Below, one piece after another: positions 38,001 to 50,336 of a DNA stretch of 64,000 nucleotides. A program made the position numbers and the translations under genes. Under the pieces are notes generated by a model. That model made no database searches, was not told the DNA's origin, and worked only from the letters and a program-made list of their open reading frames with translations. This DNA comes from Aphis gossypii (taxonomy: Eukaryota > Arthropoda > Insecta > Hemiptera > Aphididae), in contig NC_065530.1 of assembly GCF_020184175.1 (NCBI RefSeq), positions 61,357,260 through 61,421,259 of the forward strand. The letters are read 5' to 3'. How positions within the stretch are numbered: the stretch's first letter is position 1; every line of letters starts with the position of its first letter.

Positions 38001-38712
38001 TGCGTATTTATTTTTATGGCGGTAAGTTTGCTTTTCAAACTTTACGCGTATCATCGATTTAATTTTTTTTTTTTTAATAAGATGTTATCGCCCGAACGAC
38101 TGACGGGGACGTCGTCAAGACGGCTGTAAAAGGGATGGAGAATTAGGACCGAAACAATAGTATATACGGCTTGCGTGGCGATGTTTGATTAGTTCGAAAT
38201 TTTGTACAGTCATTCTCAGATAATTCATTTACGTTGGTTGAATACCAATACGTTTTTACGGTTCAAACGCTGATTATGGTTTATTGTCTGCGAGATAAAA
38301 ACGATACAAGTAGGTACCTACTTTCGTTTTAAATAGTATAAATTCGAATGATTCCGTAAACAGAATACACGATCACTGCCTTCACAAAAACAAATACAAT
38401 ATTGCGGTGTGCACTGTGCAACATTTCTTTCGTGTAATCATAGTTTACTGGCGACAATTACTGGAGAACTGCGTGACAAACTTTTGTTGTGTTTTTCAAT
38501 TAAACTTTCTCTTTGCCTATAGCAAAATCGTATTCACTGAATACAGACGATACACTTTTGCATACTATTATATTATAAATAAATAAATTTATAAATTACA
38601 ATGAATCATATTATTATAATATGCGTGTGTGAATGTATTTTTTACATCCAACATTAAATGTACAGTATGTTTGTTCAATATATTTTTAGGATAAAACATC
38701 ATTTGCACCAGA

Positions 38713-39081
38713 TTAATTGTATAATATAATATGAATAAAATATAACGTATGTAACACCACAGACACGCAGTCATTATCATGTACATACGCGCTGGACATT
38801 GGTCTACTACGGTCGACAGCAAACGGAGGCACGACATATCGATTTCTGATTATTTTTTCTTTCTTTCCCCGCATATTATCGTTGGAGAGTAACATTTCAA
38901 CGATCCGTCGTTTACGCGTTTCACAATGGTTAATGGGAAAAATACAATTACGCACTGAACGCGTTTCAATGGCTGTTAACATCACATTTCCTTCAGGACC
39001 TTGGAATGAATGATGACACTGTGTTCGCACGAGAAGGACCTGATAAGCATCGGTCGACACGCGAAACTGATCTTGTGCACC
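38713..39081 (-). CDS. long open frame, unknown protein
   Basis: After an acceptor-like TAG (tatacttgatctag) above 39081, 122 codons are open on the minus strand to TAA at 38713. It is one of the longest frames outside the GC islands. Parts read CHHSFQGPEGNVMLTAIETR and CETRKRRIVEMLLSNDNMRG, a charged protein-like text with a hydrophobic end. There is no early ATG, so it would be an exon rather than a whole gene. The plus strand is also open here for about 90 codons in one frame, which weakens the claim. The DNA at 38800-39180 lacks the local TA runs and may be an inserted sequence. Confidence 0.33.
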   Translation of the reverse strand, partial: GAQDQFRVSTDAYQVLLVRTQCHHSFQGPEGNVMLTAIETRSVRNCIFPINHCETRKRRIVEMLLSNDNMRGKKEKIIRNRYVVPPFAVDRSRPMSSAYVHDNDCVSVVLHTLYFIHIILYN

Positions 39082-39179
39082 CTAGATCAAGTATAGACCA
39101 CACCCGCAAAATGAGAATTGCCAATGGAATTTAGATTGTCAAGGGCACGACAAATGTATCAGGCATCACACCATTTGAT

Positions 39180-41050
39180 CGTATATGTTATAAAATCAGA
39201 CCTAAATAAACACTAAAAACTGTATTTATACTATTTATGAAAAACTAACATTAATAATATGCACACTAATCTATTGTTATAGCATGTAGTTATGCATCAA
39301 TAACTGAAATCTTGATAATTTATTCAGTTATATGATTTTTTTAAAATAAAATAATTTTAGTTCTGAAAAATTAAATACTTTTGATTCGGTCTATACCGAT
39401 TTCAGATTTAAACTAGTTCCATTATAATTTATAAATTACTTGACGAAAATAATAATAATAATAATTAAATAATAAGTTACTTGGAAGATAAATTATTTTG
39501 TATTTAATATTTAAATAAGTATTCTTGTAAAAACCCAATTTCTGGTTCCAATATTTTTATATGGATTTGTACGGTTTCACTTCCTGGTAGAAGTTTTTAT
39601 TTGTTAGAATAATGCAATTCAAAAACCATAGTAATATATTAATATCAAGTCCCTATTATATCACAATGTACATGAAAAACCTGTCGAATAATACACAAAA
39701 AAAAATAATAATAATTTATATACAATAAACATGTACATTGTACAATGTACATAATATAATATGTTAACATTTACATGAATAGAACACAAAATACATTTTA
39801 CTTAATGCATTATTTTAACTATTAAATTCGAACTGATTTATATAATTTTTAATTATTGAATGAAATAATCGAAAATAACTATACCTTTAAGTTTGAACTT
39901 TTATATTCTAAATTTTAAATTGCATATCCCAAGTTGTACATCGTAAAGCAAAAAACATTAAAAAAAAATAAATTTAATCGTGATTTCATTATGTTAACCA
40001 ATATTTTTTTAAATAGATATTATTAAAATATTTAATGAGAAATTTAATATTAAATGTATACTATAAATAATCTAGTTTATAAGAAATTGTACAATATATA
40101 ATAATATATTGTAATAAAATTATTATATTATTATACTCAAAAGTTATTAGTATAATATGTTTTAACTTATAAAGTAGATATTTATAATAATTAACAAACG
40201 TACAGTTTTATTAAAAATACCGTATAAAATGACATATATACATCACAAATATAAGTATAATAAGTATATATTTAAAATAAAAAAACCAACATCATCGAAT
40301 TAAAATGCAATTCTGTACTTTATTATTTATTCTTACAATTAATTTTCCTTATGCTACTGACATTCTTCTCCAATCTCTTAACAGTTTATTTTTTGCATAT
40401 AAATTTGAAATTTGAAATTTTTTATAATGTATGATGTACGTTTGCAATAAAAAATCAACTATCTATAATATTTTCTTTCAAGAGTTTAAATTGAGTTTTT
40501 TGAGATTTTTCACATATATAATAAGTAATAACTTTCCATGTTTACTAAACGTTTCAATAAATTTATATTAGTACATAAGAATATTATAATCGTAATTAAA
40601 TCGATGACATAATTTAGTCAGCATAGTGGCAACATACACAAATGACGGACAAGCGGTCAAGTGCTAAAAAGTTATATATCTTTTAATTAAATCCCGTTGG
40701 TATTTAAACAACAATTAATATTCTTAAGATGTAGGTATGTACATTATTGATGGTTTGAAAACTATATCCATTTATCTGAACTGAAAAGAGTATATAAGCA
40801 CAAGATCACGAACAATGTGCACAATTAATCAACAAAGAATTTATTGTATTCGTGTGGAATCGGTATTGTTATTTTTCAATATCCGTTTCATTAATCATGA
40901 CGTATCGATCGGATCTTAAAAAAAAACACAATGAACCGCAGAATTGAACGGTATTAGCGGCACGGCGTGGTAGAAAAAATAATAATGATTTAAAAAAAAC
41001 GAAAGAAAAACGGTCTTGTCGATTTTCCGGTTAATTTTGGACGATTAAAC
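39180..41050. other. AT-rich non-coding stretch
   Basis: Low-complexity AT DNA with A/T homopolymers and one perfect palindrome (39731-39752); I see no gene. Confidence 0.5.
39731..39752. other. perfect 22-base palindrome
   Basis: The sequence atgtacattg followed by tacaatgtacat reads the same on both strands. A cruciform or a binding site is possible; no partner copy with the same centre was noticed. Confidence 0.8.
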
Positions 41051-41059
41051 ACTGGCAAA

Positions 41060-42640
41060 TAATGACGACACTATATCAACCACTCGCCAAATATTATAAT
41101 ATGCTCTGTCCGGACGAGTTTCGTCTGTCTGCAACAAAAACGGGCGACGATCATAGATCACAAGACGTGTGCGCGCACTCTCGAACTCGTGCGAGACAAA
41201 ATGATAAACGATCGTGCGGCGTTGCAGTCGTCCATTGTATTTTTATATAGTTAAAAAATAATAATATAATATAATACGGATCGATCGTATACATTATACA
41301 ATTTTAACGAAACGACGACGGATATCGGTCCGACGATGATACGACGGTGGACATATAGGTGTATACTATATAGGTACAATAAATCGTCGGGTCGCGCTTT
41401 GAATTATCGTCGAAAATGCAAATTTTCGTTGGCGGTGGCTCTAATAACGCAACCGATCGCACTCCAACACGTCCATACGCATAATAATAATATATAATTT
41501 AAGACGTGCACGGACGACGACTGCTTCGACGGGTCGCATCGGCAACATAAATATTAGCGGATTTTTCGAATACCTCGAGCGCAGACCATTGTGTGCGCGA
41601 TTTAAACGTATTCGCGTCACCGGTTTTTCGGTTTTTGATTTCGATTGTAATTTGGAAACAACAGCAATACGAGTGGATGGGGGAAAAACAAAACCCGACG
41701 CATTGAAAAGAATCTTGACCCGGGCGGCGGCGGCGGCGGTGGCGGTCAGACGGAAGCATAAATCTTTCGGATCTCGCGGCACCGTTGTCGTGGCGAGCGT
41801 TTGACGCAGGTGAGAAACGGCACATTTCGCCCTATTGTTTACCGGTTCGCATAAAATTACACGTGCGCGCACACGAGAAATACCGTCGCCACCGCCGCCG
41901 TTTCGCGAGCGGCTATTTTCGTTTTCTTTTGTGCGATTTTCCGTCTTGATTTTTTTTTCCCCTCGTCACGATCTTTTACCCTTTTTTTCATACATTATAT
42001 GTATATAAATATAAATAAAACGTCACGTATACGCTGTATACACTCGGTGGCAGTGGAGGTGATAGCTATTATTGTACGGGTATAGGAGGTATATGTACCG
42101 AGAGTCCGCGGGCCGATGGTGGACTTGCCGCCGCCGCCGCCGTCGGTGCACCGGATAAGTTATGTCCGCGCATTATCATCGCCGCCAAGGCCCGACCACA
42201 TAATATTATAATAGTACGCAGAATCGAGTGCGAATATATGTAGTTATAGAGGTACCTACGTATATATATATAAACAATATAGAGGCGATCCGGGACGAAG
42301 ACGAGCCGCGCACACCAGAAGCGGTCCGTCTCGAGAGCCGTCGTAGTACACGTATAATAATAATATGTTGTTATATGCAAACGGAGTGTGTGTGTGCGAG
42401 AGATAAAGATAGAGAGAGAGACAAGAAAACGATTTGACAGGAACGGGGAATGATGTAGGAAAAAGATCCGAGAGAATCGTATAATACGTCGTCGTCGGCG
42501 GTGAGACAATCGCGTGATGAAAGCGAATATCCGCGCGGCCGGCAATAAAATATTATTATACGACCTACCGATTAATTAGATTCTTAATGGATCGCACGCG
42601 AGAACGGTCGCCGCTTCGGTACATACGCGGTCGAAGGTCT
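41060..42640 (+). promoter_or_regulatory. CpG-rich island, likely promoter and first exon
   Basis: About 1.5 kb of raised GC and CpG with GCG/GCC runs at 41723-41739 and 42127-42143, the largest such island here. A consensus plus-strand 5' splice site (GACGCAG/GTGAGAAA) lies at 41809/41810, and 28 codons before it are open in one frame without an ATG. This fits a mainly untranslated first exon. Open frames of 143 and 158 codons on the minus strand exist but carry Ala and Arg runs from the triplet repeats. Inferred: a transcription start on plus within 41300-41700. No TATA box was relied on. Confidence 0.4.
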
Positions 42641-44090
42641 TCGCATAATACTATAATATAATATAAAAAAAAAGTAATGTATAATATAATATATTATATA
42701 ATATAGTATATAGGTACCTATTATTAATCTTATGAGCTATAACCTACCTATATTATAGCAGCTACGTCGATAAAACATAAGATAACTCCAATAGTTGTCG
42801 CACGTTTTCCGATCACAAATCACATTGCTTAAAATACGGTCGATCGTTGAATGAGTTAACATTTTTGGTAGAGGTAGCAGTAAACGAAGCTCTGGTGCCT
42901 CCGTGGGTGCAGAACATGGCGCGTTTCAGGATGATTGGAAGAATTCCGAATTCCGATAATTATTACACGTTTCATTTGCATAATAATTTGTGTAATGTGT
43001 TGATATGATGACTTACTGCAAGTACATTAATTTTTTTGAGTACTTACATGAACGGCTATAAACTGATTACAATAATAGTAAGTTCAAAAATAACTACCTA
43101 TAGAAATTCGAAATTATAGCAATTATTAGCTATACCAAATTAATGAAATTGTCCAATTATATTATGCGTAGTGGGTACTTAATAGTTTATTTGGATGAAT
43201 AAAACGTATGTATACAATTTATTTGAAATCTTCCCAAATAACTAATGGTTTTAATTTGTATATTTAAAATTAAAAATCAAACATAAGCGCTCATGGTTAA
43301 GTTCACAAATAATATACGTTATAAATATTTATATATTATACATAATACTGTGATATTATGCTATCAAAATAGTTTAAAATAAATTTTAATATAATAAGTA
43401 TATTATAATTGCAAAAAAAATTAATATTACTAATTAAAATTGATAATTGATATTATGTAATATAATATTAATTAGATAAGTATAGTTAAACATAATATAT
43501 AAGCTTATACGGGGCTATGTTAAAATATCTCTTGATGAGTACTTAATTATATTTTTCAGATATTAAATTAAAATGTTAAAACTACTCGTATAACAACTAA
43601 AATTATTATTTTGAAGTAATTCAATTTAAATGACGTAAAACCATTTTGCCAATGTATTTATAAAATATAATATTATAATGTATTCTTAAGTTATATAACT
43701 ATAAAATATAATAATACGTTTTATAAAACTACAACAATTTTCAATTTAATTCAATGCGACGACTTATAAAATTATTTTTGAAGGATAAATAAACTTGCTA
43801 AGAATCTCGGTACTGAATTCTCCTTTGACGCTGTATAACGATTTGGTAAAATTCCAAAAATTACAACTCAAGAATTCCTATAAAAGTTAAACGTTCAAAT
43901 GTTCAACCATTAATTAAGGAAATGCATCCAAGAGCCTGACTTTGATGTCTCTGCAGGGCCGTTGAGTAACACTTCGCCAAAAGGATTCCGCCATTCTGGT
44001 ACCTATTTCCGATTTGCCGGTAGTAATATCAACGTAACACCTCTAATAATATTAACTAAACGACTCGAGTATCGTGATCCCGGTACTCAT
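42640..44090. other. AT-rich stretch with one coding-like patch
   Basis: AT-rich except 42860-42990, where several frames on both strands are open for 35-56 codons (plus: FGRGSSKRSSGASVGAEHGA; minus: an acceptor near 43018 then 56 codons). The patch may be a mobile-element remnant. No gene is called. Confidence 0.35.
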
Positions 44091-44100
44091 TATAATACGA

Positions 44101-44136
44101 ATGTACATTATATTATAATATTATTATAATGTACAT
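44101..44136. other. inverted repeat, 11-base arms
   Basis: Arms atgtacattat and ataatgtacat flank a 14-base AT core, downstream of the 44287-44568 frame on its strand. A hairpin in a 3' UTR is possible. Confidence 0.7.
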
Positions 44137-44286
44137 TAATATGTATAACACGCCGTCCGATCCGGAACGCAGTCGAGTTCGAATTAAATTAAAATCATTA
44201 CTTATGGTTTTCCTTTAGCACCAAGATTTTCGTTTTTATACATCGGTACTGTTGTATACCCCGTATTATGCATATAGGCGATAATA

Positions 44287-44568
44287 TTATATACGTGAAA
44301 TATTATTATTTATGGTTTTCCCGATGGTCTCCGGAAGCGCAGACAGGAATTCCTGGACGTTGCACACGAACAGCGTCGCGTATATATAGTGTCCATTAGC
44401 ACCGGTGATAACCATACACAGTGACGGGTGGGAGTTATTTTTAATGGTTCTGTATTTCCCCTTTTCGTTTATTTTCCCCAATACATTGGCGCTGGGGTGA
44501 TGTAAAACTAGTCGCGTGCCAGTCAACGGATGGATGAAAATCGTCGGATGGCAAGGGATGGATGCCAT
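44287..44568 (-). CDS. candidate single-exon small protein, unknown
   Basis: A complete minus-strand frame of 93 codons with ATGG at the start. It has clearly coding-like codon use (many C and G third positions) inside AT-rich DNA. It begins MASIPCHPTIFIHPLTGTRL, then NVLGKINEKGKYRTIKNNSH, PSLCMVITGANGHYIYATLF and VCNVQEFLSALPETIG. It is soluble-looking, with no membrane segment. The stretch around CMVITGANGHYIYATLF faintly recalls the F-VLT--G-R-YG pattern of DENN domains, but the rest of that domain is not visible, so I do not assign it. The last codons (NNNISRI) may run into intron, since a CAC/GTATAT donor-like site precedes the stop. It could be a young orphan gene or one exon. Confidence 0.42.
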   Translation of the reverse strand: MASIPCHPTIFIHPLTGTRLVLHHPSANVLGKINEKGKYRTIKNNSHPSLCMVITGANGHYIYATLFVCNVQEFLSALPETIGKTINNNISRI

Positions 44569-44599
44569 GGAACTTTTCTACTTATACTCGTATTATTAT

Positions 44600-47550
44600 A
44601 TTATATTTCGGGACGCATTTAATAGATTTTTGTAAATTCGTCAGTCATGGACCGAATTGTATGGACTGAAATTTTCAATATTTATTTATTACGGCCGTCG
44701 ATTATTAAAATCTGCTGTTAACGAGTATTATAATATAGTGTCATACAAAGCCAACCTGATAGACTATATTATTGAACTAGCAATATTTTTGCCTTGTAAA
44801 AGTATGGTATTGGACTGAAATTGTGAAAAGACTACGGCAAAGATGCGCTATTGTTTGATACAATACGTATCAACGATATAACCTGCAGCTAACGTGTTCA
44901 AACGTTTGCGAAAGTAGTCTCAGTGTTGAAAAACAGCGATGCGTATATTTACACGAATTTAATGTAAAATAATTCAATAGCTATTACATTGTATGAGAGA
45001 TTAGCTGAAAACTAAAACGTGTCTGTACTCGTACCACTGTTTTAGACACAAAAATATTTAATATATTACTGGACGAGTATGTAAATTTTCAATTATCAAT
45101 CGATAAAAAATAAAACGGTTTTATTTTTTTAACGTACGTGTGGCGTTCAAATTAATAATACTTCAAAAATATACAGTAAATAGCATTTATTTTACCAACC
45201 CATATCTAAATAATTTGTATACTACTAAACACGCAGTTGAAAAAACACGTCTCGTGAAATGCGTGTTTCTTTTATTTTGTTAAAACGCAAAATCGAAATC
45301 TAGAAAATATGATGTTATATAAACGTATAATATTGTATCAAATTTGAATAAAAAAATAATAATAAATGAAATCTTCTGTGTTACGGCAGACGTGGCTTAT
45401 ACTTTATTCAAAATAATTTCTTTAATACACTTTTCATTTGAGTCTATAATGTAACATAATAAATATATATTATATAGCATATATTTGTATATTATAATGT
45501 GTATGAACATGCGTAACAATAATCCAAATGCTCCAAATGATTAAAAAATATAATATACTGAACGCATCAATTTAAGTATTATTTGAAATGGTATATACAG
45601 GACGATTCAGCATGCATTTTCATCCCCTGTTTTCTATCTAATGATGAATTTAATCAAATTCTAGTTTTTTGATTTGTCAAATATACCAAACTCATATATT
45701 TTAAGTAATTAAATGAGCGTCAAATACAATAGTTGTGATATTAAGTTATTTCTTTTGAAATAAGTAATGGCTTTCCTGTTCATTGTAAATTATAGTTTAT
45801 ATGAGTGTAAAATAATATTGATAATCCGGAAAATAATCATTTAAATTTGTATTGAGAAGCATAAAAAATTTGAAATAAAATACTCAAGTAACAATATTCA
45901 TAGTTAAAAATTGTAGTTTTTATTTTATCAAAAAATAATATTGTATTACTACAGCTAGGACAGTATTTAAATGATATGGAAAAGTTGTGCGTTAGAAAAT
46001 AATGTGGCTTTAATAATACCTACTACAAATTTAAAAATTTAAATTTGATTAAATACGTTTTTAAAATATAAAAATAGGGTAAGATTGTTTATTTAATCAC
46101 CCCGTATATAATATGTACGAGTAGATGTATATATTTTTTTTTTTTATAAAATTTGTAATAATATGAAAAATAATTTTACGTGTGTTACTTCTTTATAACG
46201 TACATAATACGTTTTTGTATAGGTACGCATAATACTTTAATGTTTTAAGTACATCGATCATATTTTTTGTCAGTTTACCATATGATATAAAATGTTATTG
46301 TTCCTCGAGACGTTTGAACATGATGTAATGTTGTGTATATTATAACGCATAATTATTTCTTTAAAACAAAATTAATATCGTTAATAATTAAACACTGCTA
46401 ACCGCCGTTGTGGTCTGTGCGTGCATTTTAAACAAGTGGCGGCCTCTCCCAAATATTATTCCACTTAGATTGCTTTAATCAATAACTTAAGTACCGGTGG
46501 ATATAGTAGTAGTAATATATAAATATTAATTAATTATTTGGTGTGATTTTTTTTTTCTTGGCGCAACATAACACGACGTGGGCGAACTAGATCTGGACCA
46601 TTCAAGCGTTTAATATTCACCTCGCGACAATCATGTAGGTATTTATAAAATTGGTTCACGTATTAAATTAAAACAACGCCAAAATAATAATAACACCCTT
46701 TGACGGGTGATGAAAGTTATGACCGAATACTTCTGTAGGCGATAACATTATAGGGAACGTATAGGAACATAATATATATAATAATAAACTACCAAAAAAA
46801 TATTAAGAAAATATAATATTTATACAATATGGCCTTTAATATGCAATTATTTCAAAGAAAAAAAATATATAATTAGTATTATATATTATTAAATAACTTT
46901 ATTGGTATAGGTAAAAATGTAAAATGGTATATTAACGAAAGACGCATACAGCTAATGATGGCTAAGTATAATAATACGTATAAATTAAAAATTAAAATAT
47001 GGTCATGATAATTTTATTATCATTACTTTTTACTGATGAAAGAATTAAGTATTAATTTTGGGTATGTATGAATAAATTATAAATAGTTTAACACTTGACG
47101 TTGATTTATGTGGAGTATGAAAACCATTAAAAAATGAAACCTTTAAAAAAACTTAAATTGTAATTTGCTAGAATATTTTTAGCTGTGGTAGAAAAAAAAT
47201 ATGTTTTTAATTTGAATATAATATCGTTTTAAGTTCTAACAAGCTAATTTCATATCATTGAGTGTATTTTTTTCACAACTATATAAGGTAAAAATATTAT
47301 ATTATAAACTTACATAGTGATGTGTGGTTATGATACAAACTAGTTTAACCAATAGGTACATTTAAATGTAACTGATTAATATTACATTTTATTGTTAGTC
47401 CAAATATAACTTAAATCATTATGATTTGTTTTTCAATATAACATTTTAGAGGTTTCTGTTAGTTAGTTATTATTATTTTTTTTTTTTAACAAAAGATAAT
47501 AATAACTCAGCTCAAAATACGGTTTTTTTTTTTTTGCAATAAATCTTGCA
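44600..47550. other. AT-rich non-coding stretch
   Basis: Low-complexity AT DNA; I see no gene. Confidence 0.5.
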
Positions 47551-47560
47551 GTTATGCACC

Positions 47561-47588
47561 TATTATTATTATTATTATTATTATTATA
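47561..47588. repeat. (TTA)n microsatellite
   Basis: An ATT/TTA run of about nine units. Confidence 0.9.
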
Positions 47589-47732
47589 TGCTGAAAATAT
47601 TTAAATACGATTCGGTCATGAGTTCATGATGATGGAGTTACTTAATCCATGGCAAATCCCTATGTACAGTTTCATACAACGTTGTATTATCGAATATTAT
47701 TTATTGCTGACAGCACGTTTTACGTGTAAATC

Positions 47733-48068
47733 GTGTTAAATCGAATACGCGCAGTTTTGCAATACGATGTAAAATGCAACTCGTACGCTCAAGATACGCG
47801 TAACATCACGTGTGTCCATATCGGTATCGATGCGAGGTCATATAGAATCCTTCATATGCGGTTCACTATAGTGGTTGAACACTTGAACATTTACGATGGT
47901 AATAATAATAATTATTATTACACAAAGTTTGAAAATTATCGTAAACAATCATGGTCTCGTCCATCATTTAGAAAATATTCTTTACGAAAACTTGAGGTTG
48001 ATTGTATATTATACATATTATACATATTATACATTTTTTTAATGATTATAGTTAAGAGTTTAACGTAA
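47733..48068 (+). CDS. candidate exon, unknown protein
   Basis: A frame of 111 codons without an ATG at the start. The first 54 codons look coding (RIRAVLQYDVKCNSYAQDTR, then NITCVHIGIDARSYRILHMR). They end in a donor-like GATG/GTAATAAT, after which the frame runs into an AAT microsatellite and TA repeats. The acceptor is weak (aatcgaatacgcgcag). If real, the exon is about 47750-47898. Confidence 0.28.
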   Translation: MLNRIRAVLQYDVKCNSYAQDTRNITCVHIGIDARSYRILHMRFTIVVEHLNIYDGNNNNYYYTKFENYRKQSWSRPSFRKYSLRKLEVDCILYILYILYIFLMIIVKSLT

Positions 48069-48079
48069 TTGCATATAAT

Positions 48080-50070
48080 TGGTGATCCTTTTAGTATTAA
48101 ATACTAATTAACCCAAAAACTAAACGTATTTTGAAAATAGATAATTTAAATTTATTTCAAAATATTATATTATATTAATTATTACTAGCTTTGTCATGGG
48201 TTTAATCTTTTTTTTTTTTAAGTTACAACGCGCATATTTAATTTCATACTTTAAAGCAGAATAATTTTCTGAGAAATTTGCTTTAGAAAAATTAAACTTG
48301 AAACGAATAGCTTTATTATCCACAATAGTTTATTTTAAGTTTAGATAAGCAGAGTTAGTTGGCACTGCGGTATAAACTGCAAAATGTTTGCAACTTAATA
48401 TACTTATAAATAATTAATTATTCGTTTGAGATTTAATTTATATACATCGAAATTCTTAGGAAAATGTTTTGATTTTGAAAATGAAATAAAAAATTTATGA
48501 ATTATTCAACAATTAAATACGTTAAAACAATAACGATAAAAATTTACCATTTTCACTAAATTATTTCTACATAAATTGTTTTTTCAACAATATTATTTTG
48601 TAATGAATTTAAATTGTGAATACAAATATTTTTTTTAAATATTAATACTTTTTGATATTATAATGAGTGTAAAAAAAAATCACTCCACTCATGTAGACTT
48701 TTTTGTTTCATAATCACAGTGTTTTGAGTTTTTAACCAATGGAAAGCAATAACAGAAAACATAATGGATTGAAAAATAACTATTAAGAAGGAGTCAAGTA
48801 TTTTTTTAAATTCAGATTTCAAAAAAAATGTATAGAATCTGTATCTAATACCATATATTATTGTTTTCAAAGAAACCGTTTTCTTGGAATCCGGCTAATG
48901 ATATTGAAAAGGTATTCCAAACTGAATTGGTATTCATGAAGCGAGTTTATATATTTTATACCAATATACAGGCTGCGGTACTATAAACGAAGACGTCGAA
49001 TAGATTTAGGGTGAGTATCAAAAGTGATTCACTGATGATGTTTGGGAATAAAAATACTCCCACAAAATGGTGATGTTGTGTAAGAGCTTCCATAATTTAC
49101 CTTTTATTATTATACTTCTCTTGAACGTGAACCAAATGCATTATTATAATTCTTTGGGTCATTAGGCAAATAAGCGTAAAATACAGTAAACCATTCGATT
49201 CAGTTCAACCATTCCGTCAAATTTTCAATCGAGGTCAGTATTATTATTATAGTTCATCAACATTTTAAGTTGCTGTGTCATTTATACATCATTTATCTAG
49301 AATGATATCATTCAAAATTATTTATGCATTACATATAATACCTTTATTCATAACTATAATGTACTTACTTATAATATTTAAGTCGAATTGTAAATTTATT
49401 TAACAAACTCTCCGCAAATGTATAATATTCATTTGTATAAGATACATTTTTTTATTTGATACAAATCAATTTAAGTTAGGTACATAAATTATTTTTTTTA
49501 TAAATATTAGGTGGATAAAATAAATGTTTAAGATAACACTAAAGCACAACAAATTAAATTAAGTTTAGGTTAGGTTGAGTTTTTTTTTTTTTTATTAGCC
49601 TTTTGTTTACAATAACAGCTTAAAAATTATTACAAAACACAGACAAATAATACATATTAAGGTTTAAAAAATATTTAAATTTTTTTGACTAAACATTAGA
49701 ATATTTTTAAAATAATTTCAAGGCTATTAATATTCAAAATACAATAATTTATAATTTTTTTTTATTTGATTGTTCACACTTTCACACAATCGTTTAGTCC
49801 AAATCCTATGGACAAAAACTTGAAATATTTTCATCCAATACTATTTTCAATATTTAAATTTCAAATAAAATTCCTTGGACGATAATATTATTGTACTAAT
49901 ATTGCATTAGTCAACCAGTGTTACAGAAGACAATGAAGATTCTCGAGACAGACATTAACGATATTAGTACTAAAATCAAGACGAAACACAATACGCGATA
50001 CAAACAATACAAACAGGCAGACATTGTATATACCTATATTTATATTTATATAATATATATTATATATGAC
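48080..50070. other. AT-rich non-coding stretch
   Basis: Low-complexity AT DNA with a two-unit TTAGG telomere-like motif at 49565-49574 and T runs; I see no gene. Confidence 0.5.
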
Positions 50071-50078
50071 ATGGTGAT

Positions 50079-50336
50079 TTACGAAATGTAATCGCATTTG
50101 TCTTGCTTGAATTCTTCTGCGCGGGACAATGCTAAAAGTTGGCTGTTTTTCATTCTTAAACTGCCGTGTTGCGATATATATAATGCGATCCGAACGAAAA
50201 AATAACTGGCCACCACTGTGCCGTGCACGTGTATATATAATACGTGTAAAGACGTATGAGAGTTTACACGGGACTTAACAGCAAAATTCAACAACGCGTG
50301 TGTTTGAAATTCAAAATTTCGCCGCCAGACGGACGA
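50079..50336 (-). CDS. candidate last exon, unknown protein
   Basis: Minus-strand frame open for 85 codons to TAA at 50081-50079. The C-terminal half (VVASYFFVRIALYISQHGSL then KNSQLLALSRAEEFKQDKCD) has balanced codons and mixed composition. No ATG lies near its start, so it would be an exon. The border is unclear, though an AG at about 50208 (cacagtggtggccag) is possible. No AATAAA was seen in the next 80 bases. The family is not recognised. Confidence 0.32.
   Translation of the reverse strand, partial: SSVWRRNFEFQTHALLNFAVKSRVNSHTSLHVLYIHVHGTVVASYFFVRIALYISQHGSLRMKNSQLLALSRAEEFKQDKCDYIS

Noticed and set aside
41441..41872. 143-codon minus-strand frame
   Set aside because: It lies in a CpG island with triplet repeats giving Ala runs, with no splice borders and no recognisable domain.
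42069..42545. 158-codon minus-strand frame, the longest in the window
   Set aside because: Driven by low stop frequency in GC-rich repeats (Ala, Arg and Tyr runs); the alternative strand is also open.
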